A stretch of 64,000 bases of DNA from contig JAULBX010014759.1 in NCBI GenBank assembly GCA_032358255.1, forward strand, positions 1 to 64,000, given 5' to 3'. Position 1 is the stretch's first letter; each line of letters opens with the position of its first letter. Under the pieces are notes generated by a model. It searched no databases and had not been told where the DNA came from. It saw only the letters and a program-made list of their open reading frames with translations. Origin of the DNA: Heterotrichella gracilis (lineage: Eukaryota; Sar; Xanthophyceae; Tribonematales; Xanthonemataceae). Shown in pieces: positions 1 through 11,200 of the stretch. Made by a program: the position numbers and the translations under genes.

Positions 1-3000
1 CACCCCCCTCACCACCCCCTCATGATCATCCTCATGATCATCATCTTCAAAATTATAGGAGGCAACCGCCTCATAATCGGCGGCAGGCGCCGCGCGGGGA
101 TCCGGAGCATCCCCATACCACCAGCTGCTCCACGAGTCGAGGACAGTGGTGAGGTAGCTGTGCTGCTGATGCGCAGCAACCGCTGCTTCAAAGGCGTGCT
201 CGTGCAGGAGCTTGAGTAGGGAGGCTTCCACCTGGCCTGCCGAGGGGCGCCGGGTGGGTGTCTGGTGCCAGCAGGCGGTGACAATGTCCTGGGTAAGGGG
301 AGGGAAATGCGTTGGTTGCAATTCTTTGTAATGTTATCAATCAATTTATTTGCAGGCGTTTGGTGCTTAGGGTTTAGGGTCATGGTTTGGACCGTGCTGC
401 TTCAAAGGCATGCTCGAGCAGCAGCTTGAGTAGGGAGGCTTCCACCTGGCCCGCCGAGGGGCGCCGGGTGGGTGTCTGGTGCCAGCAGGCGATGACAATG
501 TCCTGCGTACAATGGAGGGGATATGCATTGGTTGCATTTGTTTGTAGAATTATAAGTCGGTCTTACTTGCAGGCGTTTGGTGCTTAGGGTCATGATTTGG
601 CGCATGCTGCTTCAAAGGCGTGCTCGTGAAGCAGCCTGAGTAGGGCGGATTCCACCTGGTCCGCCAAGGGGCCCCGGGTGGGGACCTGGTGCCAGTCTGT
701 CTTGGATTGGGCGAGGTGGGTTCAAGGTGCAGCATTTCAAGAGGAGGGTTTAGAGGTTTAGGGTTTAGGGCTGGCCCTACCTTCATGGGTTGGCTCAGGG
801 CCTGGGGCAGCTTGGGTCGGTAGCCCTGGGCGGTCCTGAGTGCATGCACCGATCCCAGCAGCCGCGCATCCCCCCCGCCATCCTTCACCGCACCTATCTG
901 GGCAGACAGCGAGCACCTCGAAAAGAGCTCGTATAGGATGATGCCCAGGGAGAAGATGTCGGCCTGCAATTTCAGGAGGAAAACAAAGGTTTTTAAAAAA
1001 AATAGAAAAAAATATATCAGAATAAGTATTTTTCCTAGTGGGAAATGCTCGTACAAGATGATGCCCAGGGAGAAGATGTCGGCCTGCAATGTGAGGAGGA
1101 AACACAAATCTTTATATTATAAATAGAAAAAATAAGAAGAATAAGTATTTTTCCTAGTGGGAAGTGCTCGTACAAGATGATGCCCAGGGAGAAGATGTCG
1201 GCCTGCAACGATGGGGTGGAAAAACAAATATTCATGATAAAAATAAAGGAAAGCTCGTGCATTTCCTAATAAGAAGAGCTCGTACAGGAGGATGCCCAGA
1301 GGGAGGATGTCGGCCTGCAATGTGAGGAGGGAGAAACTTACAAATTTCACAGAAAAAGCAAAGTTATCCTAGTAAGAAAAGGTTGCTCTCCCGATACCAC
1401 CACTGCCACTACCAAAATGGACTGTCCACCACCGTCACAATTGCAAAAATAATCCACCCACCTTTTCGTCATAGTCTTGGGCTGTCATCACCTCCGGAGC
1501 CATGTACATGTATGAACCCACGTCAGCACTCAGCCGCCGCCGCCGCTTAGGCCGCTCCTCCCCCCCCTCCTTCTGCGCCCCATCACCCCCCCCACCCCCC
1601 ACCCCACCGCCACCACCAGCCGCATCCGGTGCAGCAGGCTCCGATGCCAGCTGCTGGGATGCGAATGCGGGTTTTGACAGGATGTGCCCTCCATCGTAAT
1701 CCACTGCGGTTGAGAGTCCAAAGTCGATGATCTTGGCGTCCCGTTGGGACAGCAGTGCGTGGCCTGGGGATAGAAGAAGTTGCAGTTTTAGAAAATGAGA
1801 GACATAGGAAATGTGAGGCAACGAAAATGAAACAGATACAACAGACTACACATCATAACTCGTTTTCGTACGAGATTACCAAAACATACCAACATTACAC
1901 GACAACGTACCACATGCACATCCCCATGCTCAGAATAGCCTGCAAGCCTACATGACCCTGTCATGACATTCATGTAGGTTATCGTGAAGCAGGGAGCCGC
2001 TCTTGACCATGCTTCTGCAAGCACTACTTGTGGGCAAGACGCTCTCGCGTGAAACCCTAAACCCTACACCCTACCTGTGAGCAGTATGTTCTCTGACTTG
2101 ATGTCTCGATGCAGCACCTGGACGCAGGCAGCACACAGAGTTTAGGGTCTATAGAGTGCCCTCTAGAGTCTTCATGCAGCACCCAAAAGCAGGCACCACA
2201 TGGCGCCAACTCAAACCCTGCACCCACCACCCGGCACCCACCACCCTCACCCCATCTACACCACCCACCATGCACAGAGTGTAGCAACCCCCACCGTCAA
2301 CCCCCCCACCCGTCACCCCCCACCCCCACCCACCCACGTTGGGGCTAAGTGTGTGTGTGTAGTGCAGCGCCCCCTGCTACCTGCGCCCCCCACCTCGGCA
2401 CTTTCCCCCCAAATTACAGGGGGGTGAAGGGGCGGTCTGGTCCGGCAAATGCTGGCTAAAATTACCCTGGTGCGTACCTTCCCCACCCCTTTCTCCCCCA
2501 CCACCCATAGGGCTGAGCGTGTGCGGGTAATGCAGCAAAATCCCCACCCACCTTGGGGCTGAGTGTGTGCATGTAGTGCAGGGCCCCCGCCACCTGCGCC
2601 CCCCATTTGAGCGCTTCGACTTCAGAATACAAGGGGGTGAAGGGGCGGGTCATCTGGTCCAGCAGCAGCTGCCGCAGGGTGCCACCTGGCATGTACTCTT
2701 GGACGATGAACAGGCTTTTCTGGGCTGCCAAGGGGGCGAAGGTATGCGCGCACCCCACGCCCAGGACTTGGACAATGTTGCTGCGGGGGCCAGGGGAGAG
2801 GCAGATTAAAGGTGAGAAATACAGCAACATGAAAGGGCCAATCCGCTTGGCCGAGCAAAAAGCTGGCGAAGGGTGGTTCACGGCATGTATTCTTGACTAT
2901 GAATGAATTATTTGGGGCTGCCATGGGGGCGAAAGTGTGTGCGCACCCCAAGCCTAGGACTTGGGACGATGTTGCTGTAGAGTGGGGGGAGATGCATGCC

Positions 3001-4061
3001 TTGGATGCTGTTGTCGCGGGGGTGGTGGGTGGTGAGGGGATCGTGGGTGGTGAGGGGGTTTGGGTTTTCTGTTGACTGCATGCACTCGCACTGAAACTAG
3101 GAAGGGGTGATGAGGCGAGGGGAGGATACTAGACCAGGCCTTATGGCAGTTGAGTAGCATTGGGGGTGTGATGGATCCCTTGTGGATGCGCAGGGTAGTA
3201 TGTGGTGCGCGGGTGTGCGCTTGTGGTGTTGGGGCAATCCTTGCGCATGCTGTGCTGTTGTGTGTGACGGTGAAGTATGCACTGGTGCTGCTTGGCGCTT
3301 GAAAATGCGACAGGCAATAGATACGTGCGATGAAAAGAGTATCTCAAACGCGGATCACGGAGGGCGAGGGCGCAATTGGCATGCATGCATATGCGCAAAG
3401 GCAAGGGCGTTTTGGCATATGCATGCATGCAAAACCCTAGATCGCCCAACGACCAGCAATTGATACAGACCGTGTCAATACGGAACCTCTCGCGCCGCTT
3501 GGTGCATCACTCACTGCTAAACTCGTCCGGGTCAACTCAGCGTCGCTGTGTTCAATAGCAATACAGTATGCTGTATGCATGTCGCCTAGGCAACACCCAC
3601 CTGTGTTGCAGGCTGGACCACAGCACTGCCTCCCGAACAAACCGGTCCACCGATTTTGTATTCGCGTCCTTCTTCAGCCTCTTGACCGCAACCGAGCGGG
3701 GAGGGTCCCCAGGAAACCCCAGGGAGTTGAGGTCGATGATGGCGAACGCCCCCTCTCCGATATTCTGCACGAACTTGAGCTGGGCATCCGCGATGGGGTG
3801 GACCGAACAGTCCTTGTGCCATGGCTGAGGAAGGACGTCGAGTACGGAGAACACGAAGGTGGAGTTGGTGGATTGGGCGAGCTTGGTCATGGCTGGTGGT
3901 CTGGGGGACAGCTCTGTGGCGGTGACGCCAGGCGTTACGAGCTGGGATGCCTGGAAGGACCCGTCCGTGGGGTGCACGTGCAGCGTTGAGAGAAGGCTTT
4001 CCTCCAGCTCCTCCATTCCCGGGCTTCGAAACAGGCTACTGGGTACTGGGTGCTTTGCCAA
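1..4061 (-). CDS. TKL/Raf-like protein kinase, C-terminus off the left edge
   Basis: Six exons: 3601-4061, 2552-2780, 2075-2117, 1462-1763, 781-963 and <1-288. All junctions are GT-AG and the phases agree (2,0,1,0,0), giving 502 codons with no stop before the window edge. A ~90-residue N-terminal region precedes the kinase domain. Visible motifs are the glycine loop IGEGAFA (~101-107), AVK with Lys127, HRDIKSEN (~233-240), IDFGLS (~257-262), YMAPEV (~330) and ADIFSLGIILYE in subdomain IX. The catalytic residues are all present, so it should be active on Ser/Thr. A glycine-rich insert sits in the activation segment between DFG and APE. The tail after CWHQTPTRRPS is long and ends in an acidic His/Asp stretch at the edge. 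TKL membership rests on the HRDIKSEN and YMAPEV context; substrate and pathway cannot be inferred. Introns hold several partial exon copies, and one (392-502) could serve as an alternative last exon. Confidence 0.85.
392..705 (-). repeat. Two shadow copies of the kinase terminal exon
   Basis: Copy at 392-502 repeats the start of the terminal exon (<1-288). It has its own acceptor (cgcag before 502), is in phase with exon 5, and reads open to a stop just past the homology. If used it would give a complete kinase with a short tail. Copy at 598-705 is more diverged and its acceptor is weak. TTTAGGG-like motifs (around 363-379 and 745-770) separate the units. Confidence 0.8.
1027..1325 (-). repeat. 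Three shadow copies of the 5' edge of kinase exon 5
   Basis: Each unit repeats the first ~57 nt of exon 5 (ADIFSLGIILYE) together with its TTGCAG-type acceptor. The copied exon edges fall at 1083, 1202 and 1314, against 963 for the real exon, so the units are 120, 119 and 112 bp. They share an A/T-rich tail. The first spacing is exactly 40 codons and the frame stays open through it, so use of the 1083 acceptor would insert 40 residues into the kinase domain. Confidence 0.85.
2340..2530 (-). repeat. Shadow copies of the 3' edge of kinase exon 2
   Basis: Segments at about 2340-2440 and 2500-2530 resemble the end of exon 2 (LHYMHTLSPK plus donor, real edge at 2552). They lie on its downstream intron side. 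A further copy of the exon's 5' part, GCAHTFAPMAA, is at about 2890-2960 on the upstream intron side. Confidence 0.65.
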
Positions 4062-5219
4062 GTTGGGTGTGAAGGTGGTGAGTGTGCGTACTGAGGGTCA
4101 ATTCCCCAACCTGCGGTGGGTCCCACACCGTGTAGCTTTGGTACGTTATACCAACGGCAACAGGCTTTTGAAACTGGGCGAAAGTGCTCGGTTGGGTCGC
4201 GTGGCTAAGGCCAAAGTGGCAGGATCAGTTCGCAAGGACGAGCCTTGACTTAGCGATGATAGCTACAATAAGTCCAAGGACGTTCATATAGTGTGGCAAC
4301 TGCGTTGCCGAGAGACTCGAAAAACCAAGTGGTGGCGCTTACCACAGCAAACTGTAGCCCCAAGGCAAGCTCGTGCCTTTTGGTTCATCTCAGCAAACGT
4401 TTTGGCCTGAGGTAACACTGGCCCTGAAGCTCGACCCAGAACCCTAGGAGGGTTTCAATCAACCCACCCAGACCGGTCCCCTAGAAGGGTTTCAACCAAA
4501 CCACAGTGGCTCGACAGGTCTGTCCACGGACCAAGAAACCTGCTAGATCCCTCTATAAGGCACTGGCACTGACACCCCCTCACAGAGAAGCCTGAATGAT
4601 AGCACTGGGGGTAGGTCACCAAAGAGGACTACGCTGTAACGGTTACATCGTAGTCCTCGTAACCAATTACATCGACAATAAATTTGGACGTTGCAACAGC
4701 GATGGGCACAAGAGGATTAGGGTGTACATTGCATCGTCGATCAAATCGAAGACTGCAACAAGAAGGAAAGAAACAAAACGCCCCCGCGCACGGCGGCACA
4801 CCACAAGCCAGCAATGTGGTGCACAAAACCCTAAACCCTCAAGGTGGCCCTGCACATTCCACAACCCCAACCACCAGACAAAACAACCCCTGTGTAAATA
4901 CGCTATCGCCGTCCTGATTGGGCCGTATGGGCCCAAGGCTCGTCAACTGCAATGTTGCAATACCAGGGCCGATGTGGCACACAATGTGATACTACCCCTC
5001 ATCCCCCTCCCCAGAATGCCTCTCAGCCACTGCAGGGTTCACCCTCGTCGCTGTTCTGTCGACAGCCGCGGTGTTGGCCCGGCTGGTGGCCAAACTGGTC
5101 CAAATCACACATCGAGGCGTGGTGCCCCCACATTCCTCACCCACGTGCGCCTTCCCCTCGCCACTGACCCCCCCGCCAGACCCTACACCCAAATCACCCC
5201 TCCACAAAACCCTACACCC
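4062..5219. other. Intergenic: kinase promoter side and CDPK 3' flank
   Basis: No supported gene. It should hold the upstream region of the left kinase (start at 4061, minus strand) and the 3' UTR of the CDPK (stop at 5220). A decayed copy of the last CDPK exon is at about 5055-5110. Two ~45 bp near-copies containing gggtttcaa lie at about 4445-4500. A CCCTAAACCCT motif is at about 4833. Confidence 0.6.
4625..4657 (-). terminator. Imperfect hairpin carrying TGTAA, candidate CDPK 3' end
   Basis: Arms aggactacg and cgtagtcct are perfect complements. The inner part, tgtaac/ggttaca, extends the stem with one mismatch. On the minus strand it contains TGTAA, the usual polyadenylation signal of chlorophycean algae, and a second TGTAA follows at 4667-4671. 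It lies ~570 bp past the CDPK stop, a plausible 3' UTR length. The role is inferred. Confidence 0.35.
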
Positions 5220-8200
5220 TCATTCCTCCTCCATGATTGGGGTTACACCGCTGTCTGCAGCCGCGGTGGCTGATGGGCGCAGGCGGGGGTCAAACTGGTC
5301 CAGGTCAGACAGGTTGTCCCTCGAGGCCACCCGCACCATCTTCAGGAAACCCTCAAAATCAATTTCGTCGGCGTCTGCAGGCGTTAACGCACAGCAATTA
5401 GAGCGATGCAGATGACAATGAGAACAAACAGTAAACTCCAACGTTTAGGTTCTAATAATTTTAATATCATATCACAAAGTCATATCTCAAAAAAAGTTAG
5501 ATGCTGAAGTTGAAGTTACAATCCCTGCATGCTGTGCTCGCCTGCATACCCAGCCTCCCCAATGGCATCCATCACAGCTCTACCCACCTCCTCAGCATAC
5601 ACCCGTGACAAGGGCGCACTACCAAATCTCCCCCATTTAGCTCTACCACCCCCGAAAACAGCCCCCCCACCCCCAGCCCCCACATACATCCAAAACTCCC
5701 AAATCCCCCCCAGAGTTTCCGCAAGACGCTAGTTCCCAAACAGCACACCTGCGTAGCCTGCCTCCATCATCGCATCCTCCACAGCCCAATCCACCTCCTC
5801 AGCAGGCAGTCGAGACCGCAGCGCCTCAATGAGACCGTCCCTGCTCAGCAACCCCCCCCGCGCATCCAGGCCCTCGAATGCCGTGCGAGCACAGGCAAGC
5901 CACTGCTCGCGGCTGTCCTCTTGGAAAACCTACGCAAGGGTTTGAGCAGAGTTGTAAGGGTCCTGGGAAACGTACCCACATTTCTTGGCGGGATCTCCAA
6001 AAGGGATTGAGGCTGGCCACAAACACGCTGTCGCATGGCACCCACCAAACCTCCTTCTCATACTGTTCCATGTAGGGTTTCCTTTAGGGTTTTGCGCCGT
6101 ACCTGCCAGTCCAGTTGGCTGGCCACAAACTCGCTCTTGTGCAGCAGCCCATCTCGGTTTACGTCCAGCTCCTCAAGCAGCTGCTCTAGCTCAGTCTGCT
6201 CAAGGTCGTAGCCTGGGCACAGGAGGGAGGTTTAGGGTTTGAGGGTTTTGGGGTTGATATCCAGCATCTTGAGTGAGTGCTCAAGATCGTCGCCTGGGCA
6301 CAGAAAAGGGATTTTGCATTTTTGGTTTCGGGTTTCGGGTGAGGTTGTGATAAGGATACAGGTAGAATGTATCGATAGCATTCTCGGTGGTGCATTCAAT
6401 GGCGTTTCCAGCAGGAATTCACATCCAGCTCTTCCAGAAGTCTCAGTCTGCTCAAGGTCGTGGACTGGGCAGAAATGTTTGGCAGGCTTAGGATAAAGTA
6501 TGTGCTAGGAGGTCAGTAGGCTTTTCGGCAGGGTTTCGGCATGAATTTTCAATTTTAAATGGGTAGGGTTTGGGTAAAGTTCCCAGTAGGGTTTTGGGTT
6601 TTCGCGTCCAGCTCCTCCAGTAGCTGCTCAAGCTCAGTCTGCTCAAGATCCTAGCCTCGGCACAGGGGAGAAACAGGGTTCACAGCTGGTTTTTGAGTAA
6701 ACCTTTTGGCAGGGTTTTGCGTAGGGCTTGGGCTTTGTTTTTGTCCAGTTCAAGCTGGCTACAACCTTGAGCATCTCCTTGCTGAAGGTTATCGCCACCA
6801 ACCCTAGATTTTGAAATGTTGGAATTGTTAGAGTTCTTGGACGCAGCTCATTTATGCAACTCAGCCATGAGGTCAACTGTCACAACATGCAGTCATTGCC
6901 CTTACTAGATATCAGGGTTTCCGCTAGGCTTTCCACTAGGGTTTGTGGCTTGCTCACCTAGCCTGTGGAGCCCATCCGCCAGCGTTGCGTAGGACATGCT
7001 GTCGTTGCCCTTCTCAAACGACAGGCTGCGCAGCACGTGCTTCAAGGTGCTGGGGGTTGCTACCGTCTCCTCTGCAGGACACAAACATGTGGTGCATCAG
7101 TAGCAGATCACTAGACCCTTAACCCTAGGTACGTGCTTCAGAGTGCTGGGGGTTGCTACTGTCTCCTCTGCAGGACGCAAAAGTGGTGCATCAGTAGGCG
7201 ATCAAACCCTAAACCCTAAACCCTAGGTCCGTGCTTCAGGGTGCTGGGGGTCGCACCATCTCCTCTGCAGGACAAAAAAGTGGTGCATCAGTAGCAGGTC
7301 ACTAGACCCTAAACCCTAAACAGTAGATCCTAAACCCTGGGGGCATGCTTCAGGGTGCTGGGGGTTGCCATTGTCCCGTCCGGAAGCCATACAAGGATCA
7401 GAGTCCGATCAATGGTCCTACATCCTATACCAGTACCCTAAGCGGCATCCTCGAGGTCAATGGGAGTCATTGCTGTTCATCTGCACCCTAAACCCTAGCA
7501 CCAAGCTGGGTGGCACAGCCTGGTGCACCGTTAACTACAATACTGCCCTGATGATCATGGGAGTGAGGAGCTACAGAGCGAAACTCTAGTGAGGAGCTAT
7601 AGGACGGAGATGCATGGGATGGGAGTGGGAAGCTATCGTGCAACAGGGGGAAGAAGCACACAAGGGGCTACCTGCTGACGTGGTTCTTCGAGGCGGCTCG
7701 GTGGCAAAGCGCACGGTGTTGCCACCTGGCGCCGCCCCACCCCCCACATCCCCACCACCACCCCTCCTGCCACTCCCCACCGCCACAGGGGGCACAGCAC
7801 CAGGCATGTGCTGTGGTGGGGTGGGTGCGTTTCCTCCCCTCGCATCCTGACCGCCGCCAGTACTATTTCCCCCTTGACCCTCCACATATTGCTTGAAGAG
7901 CCCCTGTCCCCTTACTGCCCGCTCGGGTTCGCTGCTATCCCCATCGGGAGTGGGGGTGGGGGGGCCGGCAAAGGGGTTGATTGTGGGTGGAGCGGGCTTG
8001 GAGGTGGCGGCGGGGGCCCTGGCAGGGGGTTTGGCGGGCTGGTGGTGGAAGTCAGGGGAGGAAACAGAAGAGGAGAGCATGCCCTGCAGGGGACGGGGAA
8101 AGATGCACACATCAACCCCCTGGCAAACAAAATAAGCAAAACTATAAACCCTAAACGGGAGAGAGAAACGTACCGTGCAAGATGGGGAAAAGCACTAACA

Positions 8201-11200
8201 ACATCACCTCACCTCAATAAACCTTCACCTCTATGCCCCGGCACCCCTTTACTCCAATCTTCGGCAAAACAAACCTTACCAAACCCTGCCCAAAACCCTA
8301 CTGGCCCGTACCTCGTCCCCCTGCTCTTTGACAGCTGCGAGACCAGCGAGCGGTAGGCGACCCAAAACCCTACCATAACCCTCAAAACCTCACAATTACC
8401 CAAAGAAATCCAAATCTCACAATGACCCAAAGGAATCCCAAAACCCAAATCCAACCAAAACCCTGCCCCAAACTCACCGGCTCAGATCTCCGCCCCCTGC
8501 TCTTGGATAGCTGCGAGACCAGCGTGCGATACCCAGGCGACCCATGCTGCGAGGTGTCCAGCGCTATGCGGGCGGCCTTGCGCTGCTCCTGGCGCTCAGC
8601 GGGGGTGCGGCTGGCGGTGCGGGCATAGTCGCCAAAACCATGCACGCTGCCTGTGGAAAGGGGGGTGCGGTAGAGGAGGTCAGGGCGAGGCGCACTTATA
8701 CCGCTGCGCACACATTTGGCAAAATTGGGCAAGAGATTGGGGCTGAACTGAGCAGGAAATGGGTAGCAGGGGGTGCGCCTTAGAGTTGGTCCTGGTGCTC
8801 AGCAGGGGCAGGGCTGGCGATGCGGGCGCTTATGCAGAAAAGCCTGCATGCTGCCTGTGAGAAAAGAAGGGTTTGATATAGTAGGCGGAGGCGTTCTGCT
8901 GTCACCAATATTTTCTAACTTAATACACCAAAACAAGGCCCAGGTTTCAGGATTTCAGCTAGAAGGTTTTAGAATTTGTATCCGGCCTACCACTGAATGT
9001 TCTTAGGGTAACCCCCAGGAAATGCCAAGGCTTTATGGCCGCCTTAAGAGTTTAGAACTAGGGTTTAGGGCCCTACCGCTTGATGTCCCTGCCATCGCCA
9101 CCGCCGCCCTCAGTAATCGCCAGTACTCGCTACCACCATGCACTGAGTGAGGGCGCTTCTTCTCAAGGCTGCGGCGCAGAGTGGCAGACCTGCATCAAAT
9201 CACAGTTGCTGCAGGCTGCATATAAGTTATTGGGACGACACATAGGTCACCGTTCATTTGTAAGAACAACAATGGATACTGGCAATATATGACCGAAATA
9301 AGTAGATGATACCCCATGGCGTCCATCCCTTCCTGTTCTGTTACACCCCCACCCCCCCCAACCCCTCGTGCGCCAACCCTGGGTTGCTGCCCTCATTCCC
9401 AATTCCCATCCCTGCTGTTGTTGTTGGCCATACATCCTCCCTCTACAACCCTGACTAACACAGCCCCCCTGCTCCTGTTACTGACACAAATCAGGGCCGA
9501 AAGCAAGACAATCCCCCCCCACCTGCTTCTGTAAAACTCCGCCCCGTCGTGCGCTGATCCCGGGTTGCTGCCTATATCCCCACTGCTCATCCTCGAGCCA
9601 CTGCTGGTGGCCCGCCCCATGAGGGTACCCCCCCCGGTGCCATGCATCGACTCCCCCTTGAGGTAGGTGGCGCCCGAGGGGGTGCCAAAGGAGAAGGAGC
9701 CCTGCATGGGAATAGGGGGGCAATGTCGGATCGAGTATTGGGGAGGGAGTGTGGGCCCTGATCAGCTTCACACCTGACTGCTGATATGACTGTACCTCTG
9801 GGATGCATGTCGTTTACTACCCAGATGGTAAGCCCAGATCAGGTTTATGTTGGGGGTTGTTTCAAAAGGATGCAGGGAAAGGCTGGCATGTTTTGTGGCC
9901 AGATGGGTACAATGCATGGAGCCAACTGTGCAGAAGTCGCCCCCCGCAGAGGAAAATGAAGGGAAGATGTTGCCTCTTTAGGAGCAAACATAGTATATGT
10001 GTTTGGTTAACGAGCAAACGTAGTAAATTTGTTTGGTTAACAATGCTCACAAATGTCTACTGAATAGGACTGGCCTACGCCTTGCAAAAGCCATGGATAG
10101 CGTTGGTGGCCAGGGCTCATGGAGGGTTTTTGGCAAGGGTATTGGGAAGCCCTACCGAGCTGAATGAAGCACCCATTGACTGGAACGGTGAGGGGCCAGG
10201 CGACGTGGGTGTCCCCCGATCCCCCATGCTGCACATGGCAAGGGGAGGATGTTACTCACAGCTAGAGAAGGGGAGGAATTACTCGCAAGGTGGAAAGAGA
10301 GACATTCCTTACACAACAAGGGAAAGGAAAACTCCTTGAAGAAGCCTAGGCAATCCATCGACCAACAAGGGACAGCCTGAGATTCACATAACAGGGAGAG
10401 GATGATACTCAAAGGCAAGGGAAGGGTGTTATTCATTACAAGAAATGGGGGGCATAATCCACAACAGGGGACAAGGGCAGGACGTACATTCACCAATATC
10501 CAGCACTCGGTGTGCACGCACTTTACACTAGGGTTTGTTGGGCTGCATGCACCCTACCCTAGGGTTTGGCGAGCTGCACGCACCCTACCCTAGGGTTTGG
10601 CGAGCTGCATGCACCCACCTTGCCAGCGCGCTTGCGTTGTGCATCGAAGCCTTGAGGGACCTCATTGGAGCCTGATTTTGTACCAGCTCCTGAGCGAATA
10701 TGCCCAGACTTTTAAAAAATACTTTCCCCACCACTGCCAGTGCCACCGACACCCATCCATTACCACCACCACCTTTATCACCACAGCCCGATTGCCTTCC
10801 ACACACCCTCCCAGTACCCCCTCCTTACCTTGCCAGCGCGTTTGCGTTGTGCACCGAGGCCTCGGGAGACCGCAGCGGAGGCATGATTTTGACCAGCTCC
10901 TGGGCGATCATGTCCAGAATGGTGCGCTTAAGCAGGCTGGACTGGGCAAAGCGCTGCAGAAGGGGTGAGAACAATTGCAAGTTAGGGGAGAGGTAAAACG
11001 GTGTCCAATAAGTTAATTAGACCAACCTCATTGAGCCCCGATCTGGGTAGTCATGTCGATGCTGCGTCAGTGAGGCTAGTCGAGGCAATGCAGCGTGATT
11101 GTGACCAGCTCATGAGCGATCATGTCCAATATTATGCCCTTGAGCAGGTTCATTGGGCCCCAACCCGTGCAATCATGCGACATTGCATAAATCGACGTCG

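Noticed and set aside
10152-10517. 121-codon minus-strand frame in the CDPK linker
   Set aside because: Only 10156-10228 is needed; with its acceptor and donor it restores the CDPK frame, and the rest is intron.
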